From NCBI GenBank assembly GCA_035650475.1, contig DASRHP010000006.1, positions 392,482 to 456,481 of the forward strand: 64,000 nt of DNA. Direction: 5' to 3'. Position numbers and translations under genes: made by a program. The DNA is from Candidatus Binataceae bacterium. GTDB taxonomy: Bacteria; Desulfobacterota; Binatia; Binatales; Binataceae. Positions 18,334-27,087 of this stretch are shown piece after piece (within the stretch, counting starts at the first letter, position 1; each line of letters begins with the position of its first letter). The notes under the pieces were generated by a model. That model did not search any database, was not told the DNA's origin, and saw only the letters and a program-made list of their open reading frames with translations.

Positions 18334-20250
18334 GTGGCGCGCTGGCACTACTACCGCAGCAAGGCGCAGCGCGCGGTTCCCCGTTTAGAGCCGCGGCTGG
18401 CCGCGCTCTCGGTGGTGGTGGCGGCGGTGCTGGCGGTGATGACAGTACGGCTGTACTACCTGCAAATCATCCGCCACAAGGAATACGTCCAGCTCGCCGA
18501 CCGCAACCGAATCCGCATCCACCGCTTGCCCGCGCTGCGCGGTTTGGTCTTCGACACCCGCCACCGCCCACTGGTTGACACGCGGCCGTCGTTCGAGGCG
18601 GTGATGGTTCCCGAGGACGTACGCGACGTCAAGCAGACCGTCGCGCGGCTGGAGAATTACCTCGGCCAGGACAATGTCGCGGAAAAACTCAGCGAGGCCG
18701 AGGACGACGGGCGTCCGCCCTTCGATCCGGTCACGGTCGAAGAGCATCTTGATTGGCGCCAGGTCGTCGCGCTCGAAACCCATCAGCTCCAGCTGCCGGG
18801 CGTCAGCCTCGAAGTCCTGCCGCAGCGCCATTATATCTACGGCTCGGTCGCGGCCCATATGCTGGGCTACGTGGGCGAGGTCACGCTGAGCGACCTCAAT
18901 CATATGCCGAACTATCGGATGGGGGACGAAATCGGCAAGTTCGGCCTCGAACGGGTCTTCGAGGGCAGGCTGCGCGGCCAGGCGGGCGGACAGGAGATCG
19001 AGGTCGATTCGGTCGGCCGCCGCCTGCGGCTGCTGCGCGAGATTCCGGAAACGCCCGGCGACAGCGTCGTACTCAGCATCGATCTCGACGTGCAGGAGGC
19101 GGCCGAGAAGGCGATGGGCGGCCAGTCGGGCGCGCTGGTCGCGGTCGACCCCAATACCGGCTACGTCATCGCGATGGTTTCGCATCCGAGCTTCGACCCC
19201 AACGTCTTCTCCAACGGGATAACGCCGGTGCAGTGGCGCGCGCTGACCACCGACGCCAACCATCCGCTGGAGAACCGCGCGATCCAGGGCATCTATCCCC
19301 CGGGCTCGACCTTCAAGCTGGTCGATGCGATCGCGGCGATGGAAGAGCACACGCTGACGCCGGAGACCACCTACTACTGTCCGGGCGGGCTATGGTACGG
19401 CAACCGCGAGTACCATTGCTGGCGCAAGCAGGGCCACGGCACGCTTTCGGTCCATCGCGCGATCGTCGCCTCGTGCGACGTGTTCTTCTACCAGGTCGGC
19501 ATCCGCCTCGGCATCGACCGCCTCGCCCGGTGGGCGCATGCGCTCGGGCTGGGTGAAAAGACCGGGATCGACCTCGACCATGAGCGCGCCGGCATCATCC
19601 CCTCCTCGCTGTGGAAGGAGCAGCGGTTCCATCAGCGATGGTACCCGGCGGAGACGCTGTCGGTTGCGATCGGGCAGGGCTACGTCGCGGTGACGCCGTT
19701 GCAGATGGCGATGCTGGCGGCCGAGATCGCCAACGGCGGCGTGCGCTACAAACCGCAGTACGTCAAGGAGATCGAGGCGCTTGACGGTTCGGCGGTCAAA
19801 CGCTTTGCGCCGGTGGTCGCACGACGCCTGGCGATCGATCCCGAGGTGCTCGACATAGTGCGCGACGCGATGTGCGACGTGGTCAACGGCCCCGGCGGCA
19901 CCGGCCACGCCGCCCACCTCGACGGCATCGAAGTCTGCGGCAAGACCGGCACCGCGCAGGTGGTCAAGGAGGCGGGCAACGCCCGCATTCCCGAGGACAA
20001 GCAGCCGCTCAAGTATCGCGACCACGCATGGTTCATCGCCTACGCGCCCGCCAACCATCCGCAGATCGCGATCGCCTGCGTGATCGAGCATGGCGGCCAT
20101 GGCGGCAGCTCGGCGGCTCCGGTCGTGCACGACGTGCTCCAGAAGTTCTTCCAGCTCTATCCGCCCGGCGGCGGCCGTCCGGCGGCGCCGGCGCCGGCCG
20201 CACCGCCGGCTCCGCAGGGGCCGCCCCCGGGTTCGATCGCGGCGCGGTAG
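18334..20250 (+). CDS. mrdA: Penicillin-binding protein 2 (elongasome transpeptidase)
   Basis: PBP2 crosslinks peptidoglycan during cell elongation, together with RodA. The 638-residue protein has one N-terminal membrane helix (about 25-47), a dimerisation domain with the pattern GLVFDTRHRPLVDTRPSFEA, and a transpeptidase domain. The active-site serine is S325 in PPGSTFKL, the second motif is SCD (ASCDVFFYQ) and the third is KTGTAQV with K537. A proline/alanine-rich tail ends the protein. GTG at 18334 overlaps the ribosome-binding context of the mreD end. It is followed 11 bases later by rodA. Confidence 0.96.
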   Translation: MARWHYYRSKAQRAVPRLEPRLAALSVVVAAVLAVMTVRLYYLQIIRHKEYVQLADRNRIRIHRLPALRGLVFDTRHRPLVDTRPSFEAVMVPEDVRDVKQTVARLENYLGQDNVAEKLSEAEDDGRPPFDPVTVEEHLDWRQVVALETHQLQLPGVSLEVLPQRHYIYGSVAAHMLGYVGEVTLSDLNHMPNYRMGDEIGKFGLERVFEGRLRGQAGGQEIEVDSVGRRLRLLREIPETPGDSVVLSIDLDVQEAAEKAMGGQSGALVAVDPNTGYVIAMVSHPSFDPNVFSNGITPVQWRALTTDANHPLENRAIQGIYPPGSTFKLVDAIAAMEEHTLTPETTYYCPGGLWYGNREYHCWRKQGHGTLSVHRAIVASCDVFFYQVGIRLGIDRLARWAHALGLGEKTGIDLDHERAGIIPSSLWKEQRFHQRWYPAETLSVAIGQGYVAVTPLQMAMLAAEIANGGVRYKPQYVKEIEALDGSAVKRFAPVVARRLAIDPEVLDIVRDAMCDVVNGPGGTGHAAHLDGIEVCGKTGTAQVVKEAGNARIPEDKQPLKYRDHAWFIAYAPANHPQIAIACVIEHGGHGGSSAAPVVHDVLQKFFQLYPPGGGRPAAPAPAAPPAPQGPPPGSIAAR

Positions 20251-20261
20251 GATCATTCGCA

Positions 20262-21368
20262 ATGGCGTTGGATCGGCGGCTGGTCTATCACTTCGACTGG
20301 ACCCTGTTTACGATGGCGCTCGGGCTGGCCGCGCTCGGCCTGCTTAGCGTGCTGAGCGCGACCTGGGGCGCGCCGCGCCAACACGGGCTGGACCCGCTGG
20401 TGGTGCGCCAGCTCATCTGGATCGGGGTAGGGACGGCGCTGATGACGGCGGCGGCGGTCTTCGACTACCGCGCGCTCGCTACCTACGCCTACCCGCTTTA
20501 TGCGGGAACGATCGTGCTGCTGGGCGCGGTGATGGCGGCGGGGCACGCGAGCGGCGGCTCGCGGCGCTGGCTCAACCTGGGCTTCTTCAAGCTCGAACCC
20601 TCGGAGCTGGCCAAGCTCGCGCTGGTACTGGTGATCGTGCGCTATCTGCGCGAGGAGCCGCCGCGCGGTGGCTTCAGCTTCCGCCAGATGATTATCCCGG
20701 CGCTTCTGCTCGGTGTGCCCACCGCGCTGGTGCTCAAGCAGCCCGACCTCGGCACCGCGATCATCCTGGTGCTGGCCAGCGGGACGCTGATCTTCGTTGG
20801 CGGACTCAACGGGCGGGTGCTGATTGCGGCGATGCTGGCGGCGGCGCTGGCGGCGCCCGCCGGATGGCATTTCCTCAAGCCCTACCAGAAGCAGCGCCTG
20901 GTGAGCTTCCTCAACCCGCAATCGGATCCGCTGGGTGCCGGCTATCACATAATCCAGTCCGAAATCGCGATCGGCGCCGGGGGCGCGTGGGGTAAGGGCT
21001 TCCTCAAGGGCACCCAGGCGCGGCTGAATTTCCTGCCCGAGCAGACCACCGACTTCATCTTTGCCGTCTTCGCAGAGGAGTTCGGCTTTGCGGGTTCGAT
21101 CCTGCTGATGGCGTTATATGCGGGGGTGGTTGCGCGCGGGCTGTGGATCGCGCGCCACGCGCGCGACCGCTTCGGCGTGCTGCTGGCGGTTGGCCTGACG
21201 GCGGTCGTTTTTTGGCAGGTCGTGATCAATATCGGGATGGCGAGCGGAATGCTGCCGGTGGTGGGTATCCCGTTGCCGATGGTCAGTTACGGCGGCTCGT
21301 CGCTGATCGCGATGATGGCCGCGATGGGGGTGCTGATCAGCATCAACACCCGCCGCTATCTGTTCTGA
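20262..21368 (+). CDS. rodA: Rod-shape SEDS peptidoglycan polymerase RodA
   Basis: RodA polymerises glycan strands from lipid II in partnership with PBP2. The 368-residue polytopic protein has about ten membrane segments. Characteristic SEDS motifs are GFFKLEPSELAKLALVL, KQPDLGTAIILVLASG, the loop QTRLNFLPEQ-like segment (LNFLPEQTTDFIFAVFAEEFG) and the C-terminal GIPLPMVSYGGSSL. ATG at 20262 (MALDRRLVYH) is used; a longer reading through mrdA is in the wrong frame for that gene and is noise. It closes the core mre operon. Confidence 0.96.
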   Translation: MALDRRLVYHFDWTLFTMALGLAALGLLSVLSATWGAPRQHGLDPLVVRQLIWIGVGTALMTAAAVFDYRALATYAYPLYAGTIVLLGAVMAAGHASGGSRRWLNLGFFKLEPSELAKLALVLVIVRYLREEPPRGGFSFRQMIIPALLLGVPTALVLKQPDLGTAIILVLASGTLIFVGGLNGRVLIAAMLAAALAAPAGWHFLKPYQKQRLVSFLNPQSDPLGAGYHIIQSEIAIGAGGAWGKGFLKGTQARLNFLPEQTTDFIFAVFAEEFGFAGSILLMALYAGVVARGLWIARHARDRFGVLLAVGLTAVVFWQVVINIGMASGMLPVVGIPLPMVSYGGSSLIAMMAAMGVLISINTRRYLF

Positions 21369-21460
21369 GGCGCCGGTAGCTGGCGGGCCGCGGCGGCGCT
21401 ATATAGGTCTGTTCAAGGGGTGCGCGCGACGCGCCCGGTCTTTTGAGGGTGCATCCAACG

Positions 21461-21727
21461 ATGGCGAGCAAGGGCAGCAAATCGCAACCGCCCGCGACAT
21501 TATCCGCTCCGATTGACCGCGAGATTTACGAGGTTCACCGCCGCTTCATCGAGGTGATGGAAGGCGAGCGGCTCGGCGCCATCAGCGCCGAGACCAAGCA
21601 GCACTACCTGCGCATCATGCGCTCGCTGGCCGAGAAGCTGGCGATCCCGACCAAGCCGCTTTCCGAGATCGTCGGCGAGATCATGTCCGAGGCGGCGCCG
21701 CTGCTGTTCCAGGCGATGCAGCGCTGA
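21461..21727 (+). CDS. Small hypothetical protein downstream of rodA
   Basis: An 88-residue soluble, largely helical protein I do not recognise. It contains IDREIYEVHRRFIEVMEGER and KQHYLRIMRSLAEKLAIP, alternating charged and hydrophobic residues with no cysteines and no membrane segment. ATG at 21461 has GAGGGTG about ten bases upstream. It lies 92 bases after rodA and could be co-transcribed or have its own promoter in that gap. It ends about 100 bases from convergent amtB. Confidence 0.55.
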   Translation: MASKGSKSQPPATLSAPIDREIYEVHRRFIEVMEGERLGAISAETKQHYLRIMRSLAEKLAIPTKPLSEIVGEIMSEAAPLLFQAMQR

Positions 21728-21825
21728 GGGGCAGACGCCGCAGCTTCACGCCGCCGCGGCACGCGCGACGCTGTTGGCACAGCCCGCGCGCAGCCGCCGC
21801 GATCGGCCCGGAATCTACGCGCCGC

Positions 21826-23148
21826 CTACGCGCCGAGGTCGTAGGCGCTTTCGTCGTGCTCGCTGAGGTCGAGCCCCATCACTTCGGCCTCGTCGCTCAC
21901 CCGCAGTCCGACCAGCGCTTCGGTTAGCTTGAGCAGGATCAGGCTGCCGACGAAAGCGAACGAGATGCTGGCGGCGACCGCTACCAACTGCACCAGCAAC
22001 TGACCCGGGTTGCCGAAGAACAGGCCGTTGGCGCCCGCCGAATTGACCGCGCTGCTGGCGAACAGCCCGGTCGCGAGCGCACCCCAGGTGCCGCCGACGC
22101 CGTGCACGCCGACCACGTCCAGCGCGTCGTCGTAACCCAACCGCGGCTTCATCCGCACCGCAAGGTAGCAGACCACGCCGGCCACGGCGCCGATGATGAT
22201 CGACGACATCGGACCGACGTAACCCGACGCCGGGGTGATCGCGACCAGCCCGGCGACCACGCCGCTCGCCACGCCGAGCGTCGTCGGCTTGCCGACGATG
22301 AGCCACTCTGCCACTACCCATCCGAGCGCTGCGGCGGCGGCGCCCAGATGCGTCGCGATGAAGGCCGACACCGCGAGGCCGTTGGCGGCGACCGCGCTGC
22401 CGGCGTTGAAGCCGAACCATCCGACCCACAGCAGTCCGGCGCCGGTCAGGGTCAAGGTCAGGTTATGCGGCGGCATCGGCTCGCGCAGATAGCCGCGCCG
22501 CCTTCCGATCACCAGCACCGCGGCCAGCGCCGAGGTGCCCGAGGAGATATGTACGACGGTGCCGCCGGCAAAGTCCAGTGCGCCCAGCTTGTGCAGCCAT
22601 CCATCCACGCCCCATACCCAATGCGCCAGCGGGTCGTAGATTAGCGTCATCCAGAGCAGGCTGAAGACCAGAAAGCCCTTGAAGGAGATGCGTTCGGCGA
22701 AGGCGCCGGTGATCAGCGCCGGCGTGATCACCGCGAACATGCATTGAAAGACCATGTAGGCCTGATGCGGGATGGTGGCCGCGTAGTCGGGATAAGGCTG
22801 GCTGGCGCTCACCGCGCGCAGTCCGATCCAGTGCAGGCTGCCAATCAGCGCGCTGCCGGGCGAAAACGCCAGACTGTAGCCGAAAAGCACCCATTGGACC
22901 GAAACCAGCGCCGCCAGGATGAAGCTTTGCATCAGGACCGCGAGCACGTTCTTGCGCCGCACCATCCCGCCGTAGAACAGCGCCAGCCCCGGCGCGGTCA
23001 TCAACAGCACCAGGGCCGCCGAGGTCAGCACCCAGGCGGTGTCGCCGGTGTTGATCGCCGGCGCCTCCGCAGCGTGGGCGGGGACGGCGAGCAGCAGGGC
23101 TGTTGATGCGGCTCCTGCCAGACAAGCAATCTGCCTCGTGCGCGGCAT
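21826..23148 (-). CDS. amtB: Ammonium transporter AmtB
   Basis: AmtB conducts ammonium across the inner membrane when nitrogen is scarce. The 440-residue protein has a cleavable signal sequence (about residues 1-26) and eleven membrane segments. The twin-histidine pore is present: the first histidine is in DFAGGTVVHISSG and the second in VVGVHGVGGTWG. ALAFYGGM-type (GLALFYGGMVRRKN) and GAFAERISFKGF motifs are also typical. A near-perfect AGGAGG ribosome-binding site and a possible sigma-54 promoter lie upstream. No glnK is adjacent, which is unusual because the pair is normally linked. Confidence 0.95.
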   Translation of the reverse strand: MPRTRQIACLAGAASTALLLAVPAHAAEAPAINTGDTAWVLTSAALVLLMTAPGLALFYGGMVRRKNVLAVLMQSFILAALVSVQWVLFGYSLAFSPGSALIGSLHWIGLRAVSASQPYPDYAATIPHQAYMVFQCMFAVITPALITGAFAERISFKGFLVFSLLWMTLIYDPLAHWVWGVDGWLHKLGALDFAGGTVVHISSGTSALAAVLVIGRRRGYLREPMPPHNLTLTLTGAGLLWVGWFGFNAGSAVAANGLAVSAFIATHLGAAAAALGWVVAEWLIVGKPTTLGVASGVVAGLVAITPASGYVGPMSSIIIGAVAGVVCYLAVRMKPRLGYDDALDVVGVHGVGGTWGALATGLFASSAVNSAGANGLFFGNPGQLLVQLVAVAASISFAFVGSLILLKLTEALVGLRVSDEAEVMGLDLSEHDESAYDLGA

Positions 23149-23216
23149 CGCGAATTCCTCCTACTCCCAGATGTCTTGTCGGCGCGCAAAAAAAGCGTGC
23201 GGGCCGGGCGCGGCGC

Positions 23217-23232
23217 GGCATCCCCTGTGCCT
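23217..23232 (-). promoter_or_regulatory. Candidate sigma-54 promoter of amtB
   Basis: The minus strand reads AGGCACAGGGGATGCC, with the invariant GG and GC separated by ten bases as in the -24/-12 consensus (TGGCAC...TTGC). It lies 69-84 bases upstream of amtB. Ammonium transporters are commonly under NtrC/sigma-54 control, which makes the match plausible, but chance matches are frequent in GC-rich DNA. Confidence 0.4.
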
Positions 23233-23377
23233 GCGATTTGGGCAAATGCGGCAGATTCGGGGACGGCTGTTGGGCAAACTTTGTGACAGAACGGCGTGCT
23301 TGGGACAAGACGCACAGTGCGGCAGCGAGATGCGCGGACGCCGCAGCGCACGCCGAGAGGGATGCGCCGGTCCGCAC

Positions 23378-24562
23378 TCAGCCTTTGGGCAGTTGCAGAA
23401 TGCGCTCGCCAATCATGTTCTTCTGCACCGCCGAGGTCCCGCCCGCGATCGTCATGCTCTCGCTGTACAGGATGCGCCGCAGCCAGTCGCCCTCGGGCGC
23501 GAACGGCGAGCGCCGCTCGAGCATCGCGAATCCCCCAAGCAGCCGCGCCGAAAACTTGATCATGCGCTGATTGAGCTCGGTCGAGACCAGCTTGCCAATC
23601 GAGCTCTCGGGCCCCGGCAGCTGGCCCTTGAGCCGGCGAGTCAGCGCGCGCAGGCCGTTGTATTTCTTGGCTGCAACCTCGATCGCGAACTGCGCGAGGG
23701 CCTGGCGGATCTCGTCATCCTCGGCCGCTGGCCGCCCGTCGATCAGCGCTCCGCGCGCGATCTCGACCAGCTGCGCGAGCGTCTGCTCGCTGCCGCCGAG
23801 CGTCTCGCTGATCCCGAAGCGCTCGTGCATCAGGGTGGAGACCAGCACTTGCCATCCTTGGTTGAGCGGGCCGAGCAGGTTCTCCTTGGGTACCCGCACG
23901 TCCTCGAAGAAGATTTCGTTGAACTCGGAGTCGCCGGAGATCTGTTTGAGCGGGCGCACGTTGACTCCGGGCGATTTCATATCCACCAGCAAACAGCTCA
24001 ATCCCTTGTGCTTGGGCACCTCGGGGTCGGTGCGCACGAAGAGCTGGCAGAAGTGCGAGCGATGGGCGATCGTCGTCCACACCTTCTGGCCGTTGACGAT
24101 GAAGTAATCGCCGTCGAGGGTGGCGCGAGTCTGGAGCGCGGCGAGGTCGGAGCCGGCGGACGGTTCCGACATCCCCTCGCACCAGATTTCCTCGGCGCTG
24201 AGGATCTTCTGGAGGTAGCGCTGTTTCTGCGCCTCGGTGCCCCATTGCATCAGAGCCGGCCCGGTCATGATTACGCCGAGCACGTTGCATCCCATCGGCA
24301 GGTTGAGCCGCGCGAGCTCCTGCTGGAAGATGACCTGCTCGACGAAAGTTGCCGCACGCCCGCCGTACTCTTTGGGCCAGGTCAATCCTGCCCAGCCGCC
24401 GTCGTAGAGCTTTCGGTGCCAGGCCCGGAGGCGCTCCCACAGGAAGTCCTCGTCGGCGCGTTCCTTTTCCTCTGCGCTCAGCGGCGGTGGTTGATTGGCC
24501 TCCAGCCATCGCCGGACCTCCATCCGGTAGGCTTCCTGCTCGGGCGTGTAGGTGAAATCCAT
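23378..24562 (-). CDS. Acyl-CoA dehydrogenase
   Basis: An FAD-dependent enzyme that introduces a trans-2,3 double bond into an acyl-CoA. The 394-residue protein shows the family architecture. The N-terminal helical domain contains WPKEYGGRAAT, the FAD-contact stretch is EGMSEPSAGSDLAALQTRA followed by NGQKVWTT, and the C-terminal domain ends in AGGTSAVQKNMIGERILQLP. It resembles the larger FadE-like enzymes often found in multiple copies in lipid- or sterol-degrading bacteria, and a second paralogue is at 32209. Chain-length specificity cannot be read from sequence. It stands alone between amtB and the hicB remnant. Confidence 0.92.
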   Translation of the reverse strand: MDFTYTPEQEAYRMEVRRWLEANQPPPLSAEEKERADEDFLWERLRAWHRKLYDGGWAGLTWPKEYGGRAATFVEQVIFQQELARLNLPMGCNVLGVIMTGPALMQWGTEAQKQRYLQKILSAEEIWCEGMSEPSAGSDLAALQTRATLDGDYFIVNGQKVWTTIAHRSHFCQLFVRTDPEVPKHKGLSCLLVDMKSPGVNVRPLKQISGDSEFNEIFFEDVRVPKENLLGPLNQGWQVLVSTLMHERFGISETLGGSEQTLAQLVEIARGALIDGRPAAEDDEIRQALAQFAIEVAAKKYNGLRALTRRLKGQLPGPESSIGKLVSTELNQRMIKFSARLLGGFAMLERRSPFAPEGDWLRRILYSESMTIAGGTSAVQKNMIGERILQLPKG

Positions 24563-24718
24563 CGTGCTCGGATGCTCCCTGTCGGCGTCGATGACGATCG
24601 TACGGGATGCTAGCCGACCCGCCGCCCCGACGGTAGGGGCGACTCGGGCGAAGCTGCGCCGCGTGCGGGTCCAACAGCCTCGGTCCCCTGATCTGGCGCG
24701 TGCGGAGTTCGTTTTTTC

Positions 24719-24996
24719 TCAAGCCGCACTGATGACCGCGCCGGCTGGCGCCGGCGTCGATGCGAGCATGAACGGCAGCGGCCCCGTCAACTCGATGTCG
24801 CCTTTGGCGATGACAGTTTCGAGCGCACGAGCCTCCGCGGCCGGTACGGAGCGCGACTCGCGCAGCACTTCGAGCACGTCGGCGAGGTTGCGCTGGGCCT
24901 CGCCGCGCGTACGGCCCTGCGAATGAACATCGAGATAAACCACTTGCCCTTCTTGCGGATCCGGGCCGGGAGCTCGAATTCCATCGCGATCCGCAT
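24719..24996 (-). pseudogene. Frameshifted HicB-family antitoxin remnant
   Basis: The ATG at 24996, preceded by AAAGGA, opens MRIAMEFELPARIRKKGKWFI, the typical N-terminal strand of HicB antitoxins. The next family segment, LDVHSQGRTRGEAQRNLADV, continues in a different frame (the frame that stops at 24719). Where relatives have about five residues ending in a CPE-like motif between WFI and LDV, the two parts here abut directly, suggesting loss of about 13-16 bases. No hicA toxin is seen on either side. An assembly error is possible. Confidence 0.6.
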
Positions 24997-25040
24997 GTGC
25001 GATCCTTTTCCCGTGCGGTATCCTGCTATGCAAGCCGATC

Positions 25041-25805
25041 ATGGTCGAGCAATCACAACAGGCGGGCCACTATGAGACCAAGCAGCTCGCCTCCAGGATT
25101 CCGCTGCTCTCCTGGAGCCATCGCGCGCGTTTTGCGCTCGCGCGCCGGCTCGTCGCCCCGTACGCGGGCCGCCGCCTGCTCGACTATGGATGCGGTGATG
25201 GAGCTTTCCTGTCCGCGGTGCGCGACCTGTTTCCCGACGCCGTCGGTACCGGAACCGACGCAAACGAGCTCGCGGACTGCCGCAAGCGCTACGCCGCAAC
25301 CGGACTGCGCTTCGTGCTTACCGCCGAGCTGGCCCCGGTCGAGCATGCGGGCGCCTACGATGTCGTCACCTGCATGGAGGTGCTTGAGCATTGCGTTGGC
25401 GGCGTGGTGGACGCGGTGCTGGCCGAGCTGGCGCGGCTGGTGTCGCCCTCGGGCCTGGTTGTTATCAGCGTGCCGATCGAGATCGGCCCGTCGCTGATCG
25501 CCAAGCAGATCATTCGCAAGATCGCGGGCCTGCGGATCTATGATTACAAACTGAACGAGCGCTACAGCGTGGGCGAGCTGTGGCGGATGCTGACCGCGCG
25601 CGAGACGACCGCGATCGAGCGGCCCGTTTACCTGTCTGCGGGCGGAGGATTCCACGGGCACAAGGGTTTCAACTGGCGCGCGATGCGGCGGCGGATTCGC
25701 CAGACGCTCGCGGTGCAGCGGACGATGTTCTCGCCGCTGGGGTTTCCCGGTGGTTTTGCCAGCAGCCAGGCGTGGTTTTTGTGCAGGCGTCTACCACAGG
25801 CATGA
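25041..25805 (+). CDS. Class I SAM-dependent methyltransferase
   Basis: A 254-residue methyltransferase with a clear motif I (LLDYGCGDGAFLSAVRD), an acidic motif II region (GTGTDANE) and the post-motif VVTCMEVLEHCVGG, as in the Methyltransf_11/UbiE-like group. The C-terminal part ends in GGFASSQAWFLCRRL. Its stop codon overlaps the start of the YkgJ-type gene (ATGA), so the two are translationally coupled. The relatives act on a wide range of small molecules and lipids, and neither the gene nor its neighbours fixes the substrate. Confidence 0.85.
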   Translation: MVEQSQQAGHYETKQLASRIPLLSWSHRARFALARRLVAPYAGRRLLDYGCGDGAFLSAVRDLFPDAVGTGTDANELADCRKRYAATGLRFVLTAELAPVEHAGAYDVVTCMEVLEHCVGGVVDAVLAELARLVSPSGLVVISVPIEIGPSLIAKQIIRKIAGLRIYDYKLNERYSVGELWRMLTARETTAIERPVYLSAGGGFHGHKGFNWRAMRRRIRQTLAVQRTMFSPLGFPGGFASSQAWFLCRRLPQA

Positions 25806-26581
25806 ATGCGGCGAGCGCCTTTTCCTACGCCTGCAACCGATGCGGCCTGTGCTGCCGCGACAAGGTCATCACGCTCGCTCCCTACGACCTTATTCGGCTC
25901 GCGCGCGCTGCCGGAATTACGACCGCTCAGGCGCGGGCGCGCTACACCGCGCGGCGCGGCTCGCTGCTGCGCTTCGCTCCGGGCGGAGGCTGCTCGGCGC
26001 TCGAAGGTGCACGCTGCACGGTCCATCGCGGACGCCCGCTCGCCTGTCGTCTCTATCCTCTGGGCTTGGAGCGCAAGCCCTTGCGCGACGGCAGCGGGCT
26101 GGCCGAGCACTTCGTGCGACTCGAACCGGCGGCGGGCTCGCGCGGCGTCTATGGCGAGGCCGGCACGACAGCGGAGTTTCTCGCCGAGCAGGAAGTTGCG
26201 CCCTACCTCGACGCCGGCGCGCGCTACCATGCGCTGGCCGCCGACCTTGGCCGCCGGGTCGATGAGCTGGTCGATTTCGAGAAGGTCGAGCCGCGCGAGT
26301 TCTGGCGGTGCGCAGTGCGCGAGGCGCTCGCCGAGTCGAACTACGACCCCAATCCGCTCATCGACGCGCTATTCGATCCGGACGGCCTCGGATGTGCCCG
26401 CGCCGACCCGGCGCAGACGGTCGAAGCGCATCTGGCGTCGCTGCGCATTATGGCGGACGCACAGCGCGACGGTGCGTGCGTTGCCGCGGCGGCGATGATG
26501 CTGTCGGCGAGTCTCGGCTACGTCGGCGGCGGCACCGGCGGTGGCGGCGGCGGCGCCTGCTTGACCCGGGCGTCGATCTGA
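25802..26581 (+). CDS. YkgJ-type cysteine-cluster protein
   Basis: A 259-residue protein of the YkgJ family, predicted to bind iron or zinc through an N-terminal cluster. The first knuckle is CNRCGLCC (C11, C14, C17, C18), followed by the second cysteine group GGCSALEGARCTVHRGRPLACRLYPL. The start overlaps the upstream methyltransferase stop by four bases. The C-terminus is a glycine-rich tail (YVGGGTGGGGGGACL), read from the same DNA that encodes a proline-rich tail on the opposite strand (26518-26581). The family is poorly characterised; a redox or metal-handling role is inferred only from the cysteines. Confidence 0.85.
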   Translation: MNAASAFSYACNRCGLCCRDKVITLAPYDLIRLARAAGITTAQARARYTARRGSLLRFAPGGGCSALEGARCTVHRGRPLACRLYPLGLERKPLRDGSGLAEHFVRLEPAAGSRGVYGEAGTTAEFLAEQEVAPYLDAGARYHALAADLGRRVDELVDFEKVEPREFWRCAVREALAESNYDPNPLIDALFDPDGLGCARADPAQTVEAHLASLRIMADAQRDGACVAAAAMMLSASLGYVGGGTGGGGGGACLTRASI

Positions 26582-27087
26582 ATGGCGGCGCCGCGGGCGA
26601 AGCCGAGCAGGATTTCGCGATCGGTCTCGATGCCGCCGCCCTCGACGTTCTGCGCGTCGTCGAAGCTGCCGCGCGGGTGGCCGTTCTTCATGTCGGTGAA
26701 GCTGACGTTGAGTGTGATCTGGGTCGCGCCGCGGCCGCCCGAGGACGCGTCGGGCTGGTAAACCTTGAGCGCGCACTTTATCAGCAGCGGCTGGGCCTCC
26801 GCCGGCGCGCTGGCGACGATATTGTAGCCGCGGCTCTTAAGCTCGGCGGCGATTCCCTGGCCGATAACCAGCGCCGCCTCGGCACCGGCTGGATTGCCGC
26901 TGTCGTTGACGACCGGCGGCAGCTCGAACGTCGTGTACGCCGCCATCGGGATGTCCGGCGGTTCGGGCGGTGGCTTGGGCTGGGTGGCGCACGCCCAAAA
27001 CATAAGCGGCATCAACACCGCCAGTGCGAGCCGCGCTGCGATACGCGGCGCGCTGCGGGCCGCCTCCGCTCCCGCATGGTTGGTCAT
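26518..27087 (-). CDS. Predicted lipoprotein with a proline-rich tail (DUF4410-like)
   Basis: A 189-residue protein with a lipoprotein signal (ALAVLMPLMFWAC), so the mature protein should be a periplasmic membrane-anchored lipoprotein. The body (GQGIAAELKSRGYNIV, then TQITLNVSFTDMKNG) resembles DUF4410-type lipoproteins. The C-terminus is proline-rich (QAPPPPPPVPPPT) and overlaps the glycine-rich end of the convergent gene by 64 bases. Its ATG (27087) overlaps the bcp stop codon (ATGA), so the two are translationally coupled. The function is unknown; DUF4410 is a loose match. Confidence 0.65.
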   Translation of the reverse strand: MTNHAGAEAARSAPRIAARLALAVLMPLMFWACATQPKPPPEPPDIPMAAYTTFELPPVVNDSGNPAGAEAALVIGQGIAAELKSRGYNIVASAPAEAQPLLIKCALKVYQPDASSGGRGATQITLNVSFTDMKNGHPRGSFDDAQNVEGGGIETDREILLGFARGAAIQIDARVKQAPPPPPPVPPPT

